Shown: piece after piece, positions 1-6,981 of the stretch
Layout of the letters: each line of letters opens with the position of its first letter
Position numbering within the stretch: the first letter of the stretch is position 1
Assembly: GCA_020726085.1 (NCBI GenBank)
Contig: DYTG01000031.1
Span: 1-15,688 of the forward strand
DNA: 15,688 nucleotides
DNA from: Sulfurovum sp.
GTDB lineage: Bacteria > Campylobacterota > Campylobacteria > Campylobacterales > Sulfurovaceae
Direction: 5' to 3'
Notes under the pieces: model-generated
What the model saw: the letters and a program-made list of their open reading frames with translations, nothing else
The model's database searches: none
Told to the model about the DNA's origin: nothing
Made by a program: the position numbers and the translations under genes

Positions 1-5
1 TATAA

Positions 6-272
6 TACAACAATAAATTACTAAGAGTTTATCGTTTAGATACCAATATTTACGCTTTAAACGATAAGCTTATCTTGCCCAAAGCTCACTATGTAGTCTC
101 TATCGTTACAGAAATTGAACTACTCTTCTATCTCAAGCTTACCCAACAAGATAAAAACAGCATCAAAGCAATACTTGAACACTTTGAAGTAATGAGACTC
201 ACTTAAGCTATAAAAAACCGTACAATTTCCATTCGTCAAAATTATGGTATCAAGCTTCCTATTGCTATTTGA
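6..272 (+). pseudogene. Decayed VapC-family PIN-domain toxin gene
   Basis: Reading the frame that starts at base 6 gives a clear PIN-domain ribonuclease pattern: LDTNIYALNDKL at 36-71, then SIVTEIELL with the acidic residue typical of the family, then SIKAILEHFEV. After a TAA at 204-206 the same frame continues with IRQNYGIKLPIAI, the usual C-terminal PIN block, and then meets TGA-TAG at 270-275. VapC toxins normally read LPDAI there; here the catalytic Asp is Ile. There is no start codon in good context, an in-frame stop lies at 3-5, and the last third of the domain is missing. No antitoxin gene is visible downstream; any upstream partner would lie outside the window. It is best read as a dead toxin of a type II toxin-antitoxin pair. 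The family call comes from motif recognition, not a search. Confidence 0.7.
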
Positions 273-359
273 TAGCCCTCCAATAGCCCCAAACCTCAAC
301 AAGAGCTTATTTTTTCAACAAAAAAAGTGGCAAATGAGAAAAAATAAGTCAAAAAATTG

Positions 360-365
360 TAAAAT
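360..365 (+). promoter_or_regulatory. Putative -10 box for the membrane protein/K+ channel pair
   Basis: TAAAAT, directly preceded by TG, lies about 50 nt before the ATG at 418 in very AT-rich DNA. No convincing -35 is seen, as is common in Campylobacterota. The region 273-417 otherwise holds nothing recognisable apart from the Shine-Dalgarno AAGGA at 406-410. The same TTGTAAAATT string recurs before the NosL-like gene. Confidence 0.35.
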
Positions 366-417
366 TATGCTCAACGGTTAAATTTACCATAGATATTTTT
401 ATGCTAAGGATAGTAAA

Positions 418-795
418 ATGAATTTGGAAAAAGTACGAGCAGGATTTTTTATTATGTTGGCGATGACGCTTAATTTTGGCTTTTTTTACGGCGGTATGGA
501 TTCGATGATACACCACAACAAATATGAACTCTTTGCGACTATTGTCGTCAATTTGATTGCTACAACGCTAAAGCTTGGAGATAGAACCCAAATGGGATCG
601 GTACTTTTGGCTACTTCACTCGTAGCAGATATCCAACTCATCGCTGCTGCAACGATTTGGACGATAGCGGCTCATACCGACTCTTTGGATGTGGGAATGA
701 CGGGAGTTATTATCTCGCTTTCGGGGGGTGCACTACTTGCCAATATCACTTCGGTTATTTTATACATAGGCGATACCATCAAATCCAAAAGGTAA
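418..795 (+). CDS. Small four-helix membrane protein, probably DUF6394 family
   Basis: A 125-residue, almost entirely hydrophobic protein. Four membrane segments are apparent at about residues 8-27, 37-54, 61-87 and 94-118, with a basic tail ending KSKR that would face the cytoplasm. There is no signal peptide cleavage site and no enzymatic motif. The start is supported by AAGGA at 406-410, seven bases before the ATG. The stop is followed after only 5 nt by the start of the RCK potassium channel gene, so the two are almost certainly one transcript. From memory it matches the uncharacterised DUF6394 proteins of Campylobacterota, but this is not checked. A role as an accessory subunit or assembly factor for the channel is inference from the pairing. 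Confidence 0.8.
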   Translation: MNLEKVRAGFFIMLAMTLNFGFFYGGMDSMIHHNKYELFATIVVNLIATTLKLGDRTQMGSVLLATSLVADIQLIAAATIWTIAAHTDSLDVGMTGVIISLSGGALLANITSVILYIGDTIKSKR

Positions 796-800
796 CAAAG

Positions 801-2462
801 ATGAATAACAACTCTTTGTTTCTTATCTTGCAAAAGATGAGAGCACCTTTTTTGGTACTTATTTTTGCCTATTCATTGGCGATAATGGGTTTGATTTTGA
901 TTGAAGGCGTTACAAGCGACGGTAAGCCCTATCAAATGAGTATCTTTGATGCTTTTTACTTTATCTCTTATACGGCGACGACGATTGGATTTGGAGAGAC
1001 TCCCTACGCATTCAACTATGAACAGCGTATTTGGGTCTCGATGCTTATCTACTTCACCGTCACGGGGTGGTTTTACAGTATCGGTACACTCGTATCGCTT
1101 GTTCAAGACAAGATGCTCATCAAAGAACTTGCAAAAAATAGATTTATCAAACAGGTTAAAGCGCTCAATGAAGATTTTTTTATTATCTTAGGCTACAACG
1201 CCACCACCAAAAAGATTATCGAGAAATCACTCCACAAAGGGTTTCGAGTCGTTGTAATAGAAAAAAATGATGAAAAAGTAAGCGAACTACGCATGGAGGG
1301 TTACACCCCTGTAGTGCCTGTCTTACAAGCTGATATTACGAGTCTTTCGACCATAGAACTTTCGGGTATCAAATCAAGATATTGCAAAGGTTTGGTAGCT
1401 CTTTTCAAAGATGATAGTCTCAATCTACACGTTGCCATTATGGCCAAATTTATCAACTCCAAAGTCCCTCTTGCTATCAAATCGACGACTGAAAATCTCA
1501 CAGAAAATCTTATGGATGTAGGCGTTGAGATTATCGAAAATCCTTTTAATATCATCTCAAACCAAATCGATTTGAGTCTCAACTCCCCCTCGACCTATCA
1601 ACTCGCCAAATGGATATTTAATCTTGATACCCTCAAACAACAGCCTTTGAAGCTCTCAAGAGGCAAATACATCGTGTGTGGATACGGACGTATGGGAAAA
1701 GAGATACACAAAGTACTCCAAAAAAATCAAATCGATGCACGTTTCATTGAAGTCGATCCCAAAAAAGTCTCCAAATTCAATCGAAAAGGAATCGTAATTG
1801 CCGATGCTGACGATAAAGATATTTTGATAGAGCAAGGCATTTACGAAGCAAGTGTCATTATAGCAGGAACCAACAACGACATTACCAATCTCTCGCTCCT
1901 CTCAACAGCCAAAAAACTCAACCCCAACATTATCACAGTAGCTAGAGAGAATGAGCTTGAAAACTACTCTATTTTTAGACATTCGCACATCGATTATATT
2001 TTTATGCCCTCACGGATTTTGATACACAAAACCATCAATGCGTTAGTCAATCCCCTCTCGGACAAATTTTTCTATCTTTTGAAATCTCAAATCGAAGAGT
2101 TTTCTGCCAATCTCATTACCAAGCTTCTTGAAACTATCGGCGAAAAGCCCGTTATGTACGAATTGGCAGTTAATCAAGAGGAGGCGTATGCACTCTCTTT
2201 GGCTCTTGATGAATCACAAGTGATACTCTTAAAGCACCTTACTCTCAAAAGAGACAATCGAGACCAACAAAACGCTATTGTCCCGCTGCTTTTGCAAAGA
2301 GGCAAGAAGCTTCACTTTATGCCCCCATTAGATATCAAACTCCAACGCCACGACAAAATCCTTTTTGCTGCAACCGATGAGGCGATAGAAGATACAGAGT
2401 ACATTGCCCAAAACAGTAATGAGCTAATCTACGTCACCAACGATTTTGAGGCTTGCACATAG
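801..2462 (+). CDS. Potassium channel with two RCK (TrkA-N) domains
   Basis: A 553-residue inner-membrane potassium channel subunit. It has TM1 at about residues 16-35, a pore helix at 47-57, the selectivity filter TTIGFGE at 60-66, and TM2 at about 75-99. Two cytoplasmic RCK units follow. The first starts near residue 124, but its nucleotide loop reads GYNATT instead of the usual GxGxxG. The second starts near residue 288 with a canonical GYGRMG loop and an acidic residue after the second strand (FIEVD). The C-terminal part resembles TrkA-C ligand-binding regions. Such channels move K+ passively and are gated by ligands on the RCK ring. I chose ATG 801, preceded by AAAGG; the frame is open upstream to 657, but that part overlaps the preceding gene and is not channel-like. 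It lies 5 nt after the small membrane protein gene. Confidence 0.9.
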   Translation: MNNNSLFLILQKMRAPFLVLIFAYSLAIMGLILIEGVTSDGKPYQMSIFDAFYFISYTATTIGFGETPYAFNYEQRIWVSMLIYFTVTGWFYSIGTLVSLVQDKMLIKELAKNRFIKQVKALNEDFFIILGYNATTKKIIEKSLHKGFRVVVIEKNDEKVSELRMEGYTPVVPVLQADITSLSTIELSGIKSRYCKGLVALFKDDSLNLHVAIMAKFINSKVPLAIKSTTENLTENLMDVGVEIIENPFNIISNQIDLSLNSPSTYQLAKWIFNLDTLKQQPLKLSRGKYIVCGYGRMGKEIHKVLQKNQIDARFIEVDPKKVSKFNRKGIVIADADDKDILIEQGIYEASVIIAGTNNDITNLSLLSTAKKLNPNIITVARENELENYSIFRHSHIDYIFMPSRILIHKTINALVNPLSDKFFYLLKSQIEEFSANLITKLLETIGEKPVMYELAVNQEEAYALSLALDESQVILLKHLTLKRDNRDQQNAIVPLLLQRGKKLHFMPPLDIKLQRHDKILFAATDEAIEDTEYIAQNSNELIYVTNDFEACT

Positions 2463-2491
2463 ACTCTTAGGATTTTTCAAATACAATAGTG

Positions 2492-2497
2492 TATAAT
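2492..2497 (+). promoter_or_regulatory. Putative -10 box for the AAA-like/PD-(D/E)XK gene
   Basis: GTGTATAAT is a strong -10 match. It overlaps the in-frame ATG at 2496, which therefore could not be translated from this promoter. Translation from the next in-frame ATG at 2526 fits, with AAAGAG at 2515-2520 as ribosome binding site. Its presence suggests this gene is transcribed independently of the channel genes. Confidence 0.5.
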
Positions 2498-2525
2498 GAA
2501 CCAAATACTACGCAAAAGAGTCAAG

Positions 2526-4211
2526 ATGAAAAAGATACCTTATGGCATTAGCAACTTCAAAATTTTAATACAAGAGGACTATCTCTATATGGATAAAACC
2601 GATTTTATCCAAACCATGGAAGAGGATAGCCGTTATCTAGTCATGCTTCGCCCCAGACGGTTTGGTAAATCGCTACTTCTTTCGACACTTCAATACTATT
2701 ACGATGAGCAAGAAAGTGAAAATTTTGATACTCTCTTTGGTCATTTGATAGTGGGACAAAACCCAACAGCCCAAAAAAATAGCTACAAGATTTTGTTTTT
2801 TGAGTTTAGTCGCATTGAGACCGAAGATAGAGAGACAATTTATCGAGGATTTTTAACCAATGTTCAAATAACCCTTTTGAATTTTTTGGATAAGTATGGG
2901 TATAGGGAATATAGAGAGGAGATTGAATCGATAGATAGCCCTGAAGATATGATGAAAACATTTTTTTCTATTATCAAAGGCTCAAAAATCTACCTTCTCA
3001 TCGACGAATACGACCACTTTGCCAACTCTATCTTAGCCGAAGATTTGGAGTTGTTTAAAAAAATAGTAGGCAAAGGGGGATTTGTGCGGAGTTTCTATGA
3101 GACCATCAAGGCTGAAACCCAAACGGGTGTGGTGGATAGAGCCTTTATCACGGGTGTTACACCAATTACTATGGATAGTATGACAAGTGGGTTTAATATC
3201 GGGGATGATATGAGTACCGAGGAGAGGTACAACAGTATGCTAGGATTTACCAAAGAGGAGACATTAAGCATTCTCCAACGCATTTTTGATGTGTGCGATA
3301 TAACCCAAAAAAAAGTCTTAAGCAAAGTCACCAAATGGTATAACGGCTATAAGTTTAATACCCAAGCCGAAGAGACGATATTTAACCCCAATATGTTGCT
3401 CTATTTTATAAATGAATTTGACTACAAACGGTGTAACTATCCCCAAAATATGCTCGATGCCAATATCGCTAGTGACTATGGCAAAATCATGCGACTCTTT
3501 AAGATAGGCAACAAAGAGGAGAATTTCAAAGTCCTAGATAGCCTTATCCAAGACAATGAAATCATTGCAAAGCTCATCGATAGATTTGATTTTGATAGGG
3601 ATTTTGTGGTCAATGACTTCGTTAATCTCCTCTATTACATGGGATTTATCACCCAAAAAGCTTCTCATGCTTCAAGAGTCAAGTTTTGTATCCCCAACTA
3701 TGTGATTCATAAGCTCTATTTTGAATATTTCAAGGTAGAGCTAGAGAAACGAGGGAATGTCAAAATTGATACCAATAGACTAGAAGATGCTTTGTATGAG
3801 TTGGCATTCTCCAACGATATAACGCTCCTAATGGATGAGTACAAAAACGCTTTGCAGGTCTTAGCTAATAGAGACTTTTTAAAGCTTGATGAGAAGCACG
3901 TGCAGGTGATTTTGCTCACACTGCTTAATCTTAGTGATTTGTATTTTGTCAAAAGCGAACAGGCGTATAGTCGCAAATATCCCGACATTATGCTCCTTGA
4001 ACGAAGCCCTTTTAAGGTGAACTTTCAGTTTTTACTAGAGATAAAGTACTACAAAAAATCCCAACCACAAGAGAAAGCTCTCAAAATAAAAGAGGGCATC
4101 GAACAAGTCAAAGGGTATTTGGAGCTTGATGATATAAAAGAGCTTGAAAATCTCAAAGCTTATGTGATAGTAAGCGATGGGTTTGAGGTGGAGGTGGTGA
4201 GGGTGGGGTAA
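2526..4211 (+). CDS. AAA-ATPase-like protein with PD-(D/E)XK nuclease domain (DUF1703 type)
   Basis: A 561-residue protein of the family that joins an AAA-ATPase-like N-terminal domain (PF09820 type) to a C-terminal PD-(D/E)XK nuclease-like domain (PF08011 type). The N-terminus reads KKIPYGISNF then YMDKTDFI, a family hallmark. A Walker A-like loop RPRRFGKS lies at residues 42-49 and a Walker B LLIDEYD around Asp160. The nuclease signature is Asp487 (YPDIML) followed by Glu505-x-Lys507 in LEIKYY. All key residues appear intact. The biological role of the family is not established; it is abundant, patchily distributed and often thought mobile or defence-related. It lies alone between the channel genes and a two-component system, with its own promoter. 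ATG 2496 is possible by frame but sits in the -10 box. Confidence 0.85.
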   Translation: MKKIPYGISNFKILIQEDYLYMDKTDFIQTMEEDSRYLVMLRPRRFGKSLLLSTLQYYYDEQESENFDTLFGHLIVGQNPTAQKNSYKILFFEFSRIETEDRETIYRGFLTNVQITLLNFLDKYGYREYREEIESIDSPEDMMKTFFSIIKGSKIYLLIDEYDHFANSILAEDLELFKKIVGKGGFVRSFYETIKAETQTGVVDRAFITGVTPITMDSMTSGFNIGDDMSTEERYNSMLGFTKEETLSILQRIFDVCDITQKKVLSKVTKWYNGYKFNTQAEETIFNPNMLLYFINEFDYKRCNYPQNMLDANIASDYGKIMRLFKIGNKEENFKVLDSLIQDNEIIAKLIDRFDFDRDFVVNDFVNLLYYMGFITQKASHASRVKFCIPNYVIHKLYFEYFKVELEKRGNVKIDTNRLEDALYELAFSNDITLLMDEYKNALQVLANRDFLKLDEKHVQVILLTLLNLSDLYFVKSEQAYSRKYPDIMLLERSPFKVNFQFLLEIKYYKKSQPQEKALKIKEGIEQVKGYLELDDIKELENLKAYVIVSDGFEVEVVRVG

Positions 4212-4271
4212 TTAATACTCCGTTTAACTTTTTGATGGATAATGTCTCTACGAGTTCGAGAAGGAATCCCC

Positions 4272-4913
4272 ATGATTAATATATTGATGATAGAAGACGA
4301 TAGTGAATTTGCAGAGCTATTGGCGGAGTATTTGGAACGCTACGATATTAAAATTACCAACTATGAAGATGCCTATTTGGGACTTTCGGCGGGAGTAAAA
4401 AAGTTTGATTTGGTGATACTTGATCTCACGCTACCAGGGATGGATGGATTGGAGGCGTGTGAAGAGATTGTCCGCAAATACGATATTCCTATCATCATCT
4501 CTTCGGCTCGTAGCGACATTGGCGACAAAATTACCGCTTTGGAACTAGGAGCTGATGACTACCTCCCCAAACCTTACGACCCTAAAGAGATGTATGCACG
4601 TATCCAATCGGTGCTTCGACGCTACAACAAAGTCGAAAACAAAAATGAAATCAATGAATTTGAAATCAAAGTCGATACGATTTATCATCAAGGCAATGCA
4701 CTCGTTTTGACTCCCGCAGAGTTTGAGGTGCTTTATTTGCTTATCAAAAATCGGGGCATTGCTCAATCAAGAGAGCAAATCATCAACTCCTCTTCAACCA
4801 TGAGCGATATTAAAGGCAAAAGCTTAGACGTTATTATTAGCAAAATTCGAGGTAAACTCAGCGATCCCTCCTTGATCCAAGCCGTGCGTGGAGTGGGGTA
4901 CAAGCTGGTATGA
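4272..4913 (+). CDS. OmpR-family response regulator
   Basis: A 213-residue DNA-binding response regulator. The receiver domain (about 1-115) has the acidic pocket Glu8-Asp9-Asp10, the phosphoacceptor Asp51 in VILDLTLPGMDG, and the conserved Lys in YLPKPYDP. A winged-helix effector domain follows, with LTPAEFEVLYLL and the terminal VRGVGYKL typical of OmpR/PhoB proteins. The start at 4272 has AAGGA at 4261-4265; an in-frame ATG at 4242 would add ten residues unlike the family and lacks a ribosome binding site. The stop overlaps the start of the kinase gene, so the two are co-translated as a cognate pair. The pair resembles the ArsRS class of Campylobacterota (acid response in Helicobacter), but the signal here is unknown. 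Confidence 0.9.
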   Translation: MINILMIEDDSEFAELLAEYLERYDIKITNYEDAYLGLSAGVKKFDLVILDLTLPGMDGLEACEEIVRKYDIPIIISSARSDIGDKITALELGADDYLPKPYDPKEMYARIQSVLRRYNKVENKNEINEFEIKVDTIYHQGNALVLTPAEFEVLYLLIKNRGIAQSREQIINSSSTMSDIKGKSLDVIISKIRGKLSDPSLIQAVRGVGYKLV

Positions 4914-6103
4914 TGAGCTTTACAACCATTAGAGCAAAGATTACGATGATTTTTGCCGTCTCAATCGTTTTGCTCGGGTTGCTCTTCTACGTTCTTTTTG
5001 CTACACATATTAAATTTGAACGCCACAGCATGATTGTGCAAGAAATGGCATCCATTCGTTTTGCTTTTGATTACTTTGTGCGTACCAATACGATTGATTT
5101 TGCTTTTTTGGAGTCGCAAAACTTTCGTTTAATGGACAGCAAAGAGGAAAAACTTGAAATATTTAACACACTAAGCAAAAAAGAAAAAGACAAAAGCTTT
5201 AGTATCTTCAAATACCATGAACGCCGATTTCTCTTCATTAAAAGCTATCATACGATTTTTATCTTTGAGAGTATGAATCAATCCAAAGCCCCCAAAAATG
5301 TCATTATTATCTCCTTTTTCCTTCTCTTTTTTTTGTTGATTTTGTACATTATGATTATTCGCAGTCTTCGCCCCTTGCACAGACTCAAAAATCAAATCAA
5401 GACCTTTTCACAAGGCAATTTGGATATCGATTGCCGCAGCGACAAAAAAGATGAGATTGCCCAAGTCGCCAATGAGTTTGATAACGCTGTCAAAAAGATT
5501 AGAGAGCTTAAACACTCTCGCCAACTCTTGCTTCGTGCTATCATGCATGAACTCAAAACCCCTATTGGAAAAGGGCGACTTGTAAGCGAAATGATCGATA
5601 ACGACAAGCACAAACAGCGTCTTCACTCTATCTTTGAGCGGTTAAATTTGCTCATTGATGAGTTTGCCAAAATCGAAAAAATCGAATCCAAAAGCTTTGA
5701 ACTTGTCTTTAAAACCTACAAAATGAGCGATATTCTTGATGCTAGTATCGATATGCTTATGATGGAAAATCCCGCCAAACATATCCATCTTGAACTTATC
5801 AACGACTATCTTGTCGATTGCGATTTTGAACTCTTCTCACTGGCTATCAAAAACCTTATTGATAATGGAATGAAATACAGTCCCGATAAACAAGTGAGCG
5901 TTGTTGTCGACAAGGGGTTGGCAGTGATTAATCAAGGCAAAGCACTCGAAGAGAGTTTGGAACACTACTTTGTACCCTTTCGCACCAAAAGCAACGGACT
6001 GGGGTTGGGGCTTTACATCGTCAAAAATATTTTGGATTTACACCAATTGAGGCTTGACTACATTCATAAAGATGGGCAAAATATAGTGGGTATCAAGCGA
6101 TGA
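4910..6103 (+). CDS. Sensor histidine kinase, ArsS-like
   Basis: A 397-residue membrane kinase. TM1 is at about residues 11-31, then a periplasmic sensor segment of roughly 97 residues rich in Phe and charged residues, TM2 at about 129-149, and a HAMP-like linker. The phosphoacceptor is His213 in MHELKTPIGKGRL. The N box NLIDNGMKYS lies at 315-324 and the G2 box GLGLGLYIVK at 363-372. The glycine-rich G1 box is reduced to VINQGK, giving a compact ATP-binding domain. This compact form and the HELKTPI.KG motif recall the ArsS kinases of Campylobacterota. The first ATG (4910) overlaps the regulator's TGA by four bases; a second ATG follows immediately at 4913. The kinase should phosphorylate the preceding regulator. 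The ligand is unknown, though the next gene encodes a copper-type NosL-like protein. Confidence 0.88.
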   Translation: MMSFTTIRAKITMIFAVSIVLLGLLFYVLFATHIKFERHSMIVQEMASIRFAFDYFVRTNTIDFAFLESQNFRLMDSKEEKLEIFNTLSKKEKDKSFSIFKYHERRFLFIKSYHTIFIFESMNQSKAPKNVIIISFFLLFFLLILYIMIIRSLRPLHRLKNQIKTFSQGNLDIDCRSDKKDEIAQVANEFDNAVKKIRELKHSRQLLLRAIMHELKTPIGKGRLVSEMIDNDKHKQRLHSIFERLNLLIDEFAKIEKIESKSFELVFKTYKMSDILDASIDMLMMENPAKHIHLELINDYLVDCDFELFSLAIKNLIDNGMKYSPDKQVSVVVDKGLAVINQGKALEESLEHYFVPFRTKSNGLGLGLYIVKNILDLHQLRLDYIHKDGQNIVGIKR

Positions 6104-6118
6104 TTGGGTAAAATTTTG

Positions 6119-6124
6119 TAAAAT
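6119..6124 (+). promoter_or_regulatory. Putative -10 box for the NosL-like gene
   Basis: TAAAAT in the context TTTTGTAAAATTAA lies 18 nt before the ATG at 6142, with a second TAAAAT just upstream in GGGTAAAATT. The 38-nt gap after the kinase gene leaves room for a promoter but no terminator, so read-through from the two-component genes is also possible. Confidence 0.35.
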
Positions 6125-6141
6125 TAATTTTAGGAGAAAAG

Positions 6142-6855
6142 ATGAAAAAGTTTTTGAGTTTCATAATTGCTTCAACCGTTGTGCTTTTGGCTATGGGGGA
6201 CCCATCGGGCGAGAAGATGGAGACAAAAAAGGGAAATGTGGAGATGTTTCAAAGCGTCAATCCTGCCCAAGCAACGCTCTTGCAAGAGGGTGCAAACAAG
6301 CTCTATTGTCCCTTGTGCGGTATGACTTTGCCGATGTTTTACAAAACCAACCACGCCGCTACGCACAAAGGGCACACCAAACAATATTGCTCTATCCATT
6401 GTCTAGCCGACGATAACGCCAAACGCCCCAATGAACTTAGCAACATGAAAGTCGTTGATGTCACAACGCTTCAATTTATAGATGCCACTAAGGCTTTTTA
6501 TGTCGTAGGTTCAAGCAAACAAGGGACGATGTCGATGGTAAGCAAGTACGCTTTTGGTAGCAAAGAGGCCGCAGAGGCTTTTGCCAAAGAGTTTGGCGGT
6601 GAGCTAAAAAGCTTTGAAGAGGCTTTTAAAATCGCAACCGATGGCGTAGCAAAAACCAACGCCATGATAGAACAAAAACGCATCATGATGGCAAAGAAGG
6701 GCAAACAAGCTTATGCGAAGTTTTGCAAATCAACCACTCAAAAATTTGATTCTATAGCCGATGCCAAAGCCTATATCGAACAAAACAAACTTTGTGGAGA
6801 GCTACAAGGCCCAATGCTTCAAGCCATTGCCCTCTATCTTGTCTCTCAAAAATAA
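6142..6855 (+). CDS. NosL-like secreted copper-binding protein with C-terminal extension
   Basis: A 237-residue exported protein. It starts with a signal peptide (MKK, a hydrophobic run to about residue 18, then a charged mature start); there is no lipobox. The core is NosL-like: CPLCGM with Cys56, Cys59 and Met61, then a second cysteine pair Cys83/Cys87 in QYCSIHC, then the KVVDVTT...AFYVVGS strands. NosL proteins bind Cu(I) and help mature nitrous oxide reductase; relatives lacking a nos cluster may serve other copper or redox roles, and no nos gene is seen here. Residues about 180-237 form an extra region with Cys195 and Cys218 that looks like a cytochrome c fold without a CxxCH haem site. 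The ribosome binding site AGGAG is strong. The adjacent two-component system is a plausible regulator, by inference only. Confidence 0.8.
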   Translation: MKKFLSFIIASTVVLLAMGDPSGEKMETKKGNVEMFQSVNPAQATLLQEGANKLYCPLCGMTLPMFYKTNHAATHKGHTKQYCSIHCLADDNAKRPNELSNMKVVDVTTLQFIDATKAFYVVGSSKQGTMSMVSKYAFGSKEAAEAFAKEFGGELKSFEEAFKIATDGVAKTNAMIEQKRIMMAKKGKQAYAKFCKSTTQKFDSIADAKAYIEQNKLCGELQGPMLQAIALYLVSQK

Positions 6856-6860
6856 AAGAA

Positions 6861-6877
6861 GGTGGAGCATCTCCACC
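6861..6877 (+). terminator. Perfect 7-bp hairpin after the NosL-like gene
   Basis: GGTGGAG-CAT-CTCCACC forms a perfect stem with a three-base loop 5 nt after the stop codon. On the + strand it is followed by AAATTCCCCC, so it lacks a U tract. On the - strand it is followed by TTCTTTTATTTTT, which looks more like an intrinsic terminator. It may end or stabilise the upstream transcript, or block antisense transcription. Confidence 0.5.
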
Positions 6878-6920
6878 AAATTCCCCCATTCGTTTCACCA
6901 CCATCTAAACACTTTTTGGG

Positions 6921-6926
6921 TATAAT
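6921..6926 (+). promoter_or_regulatory. -10 box of the aminotransferase-hisZ-purA operon
   Basis: TTTTTGGGTATAATCTC is a textbook Campylobacterota promoter: a consensus TATAAT after a T-run and GGG, 55 nt before the aminotransferase start at 6982. It lies downstream of the hairpin at 6861-6877, as expected for a new transcription unit. Confidence 0.65.
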
Positions 6927-6981
6927 CTCTATAACTATGCACCCCGCAAGTGTGTGCAATTTTATGCAAAAAGAGGATACT

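Noticed and set aside
657..800. Upstream extension of the potassium channel frame
   Set aside because: It lies inside the preceding membrane protein gene in another frame and its translation is not channel-like; ATG 801 has a ribosome binding site.
4238..4243. GATAAT as a promoter for the response regulator
   Set aside because: It is a weak match in ordinary AT-rich DNA with no supporting upstream element, so it is not listed as a feature.
6862..6981. Upstream extension of the aminotransferase frame
   Set aside because: It runs through the hairpin and the TATAAT promoter and adds residues absent from the family.
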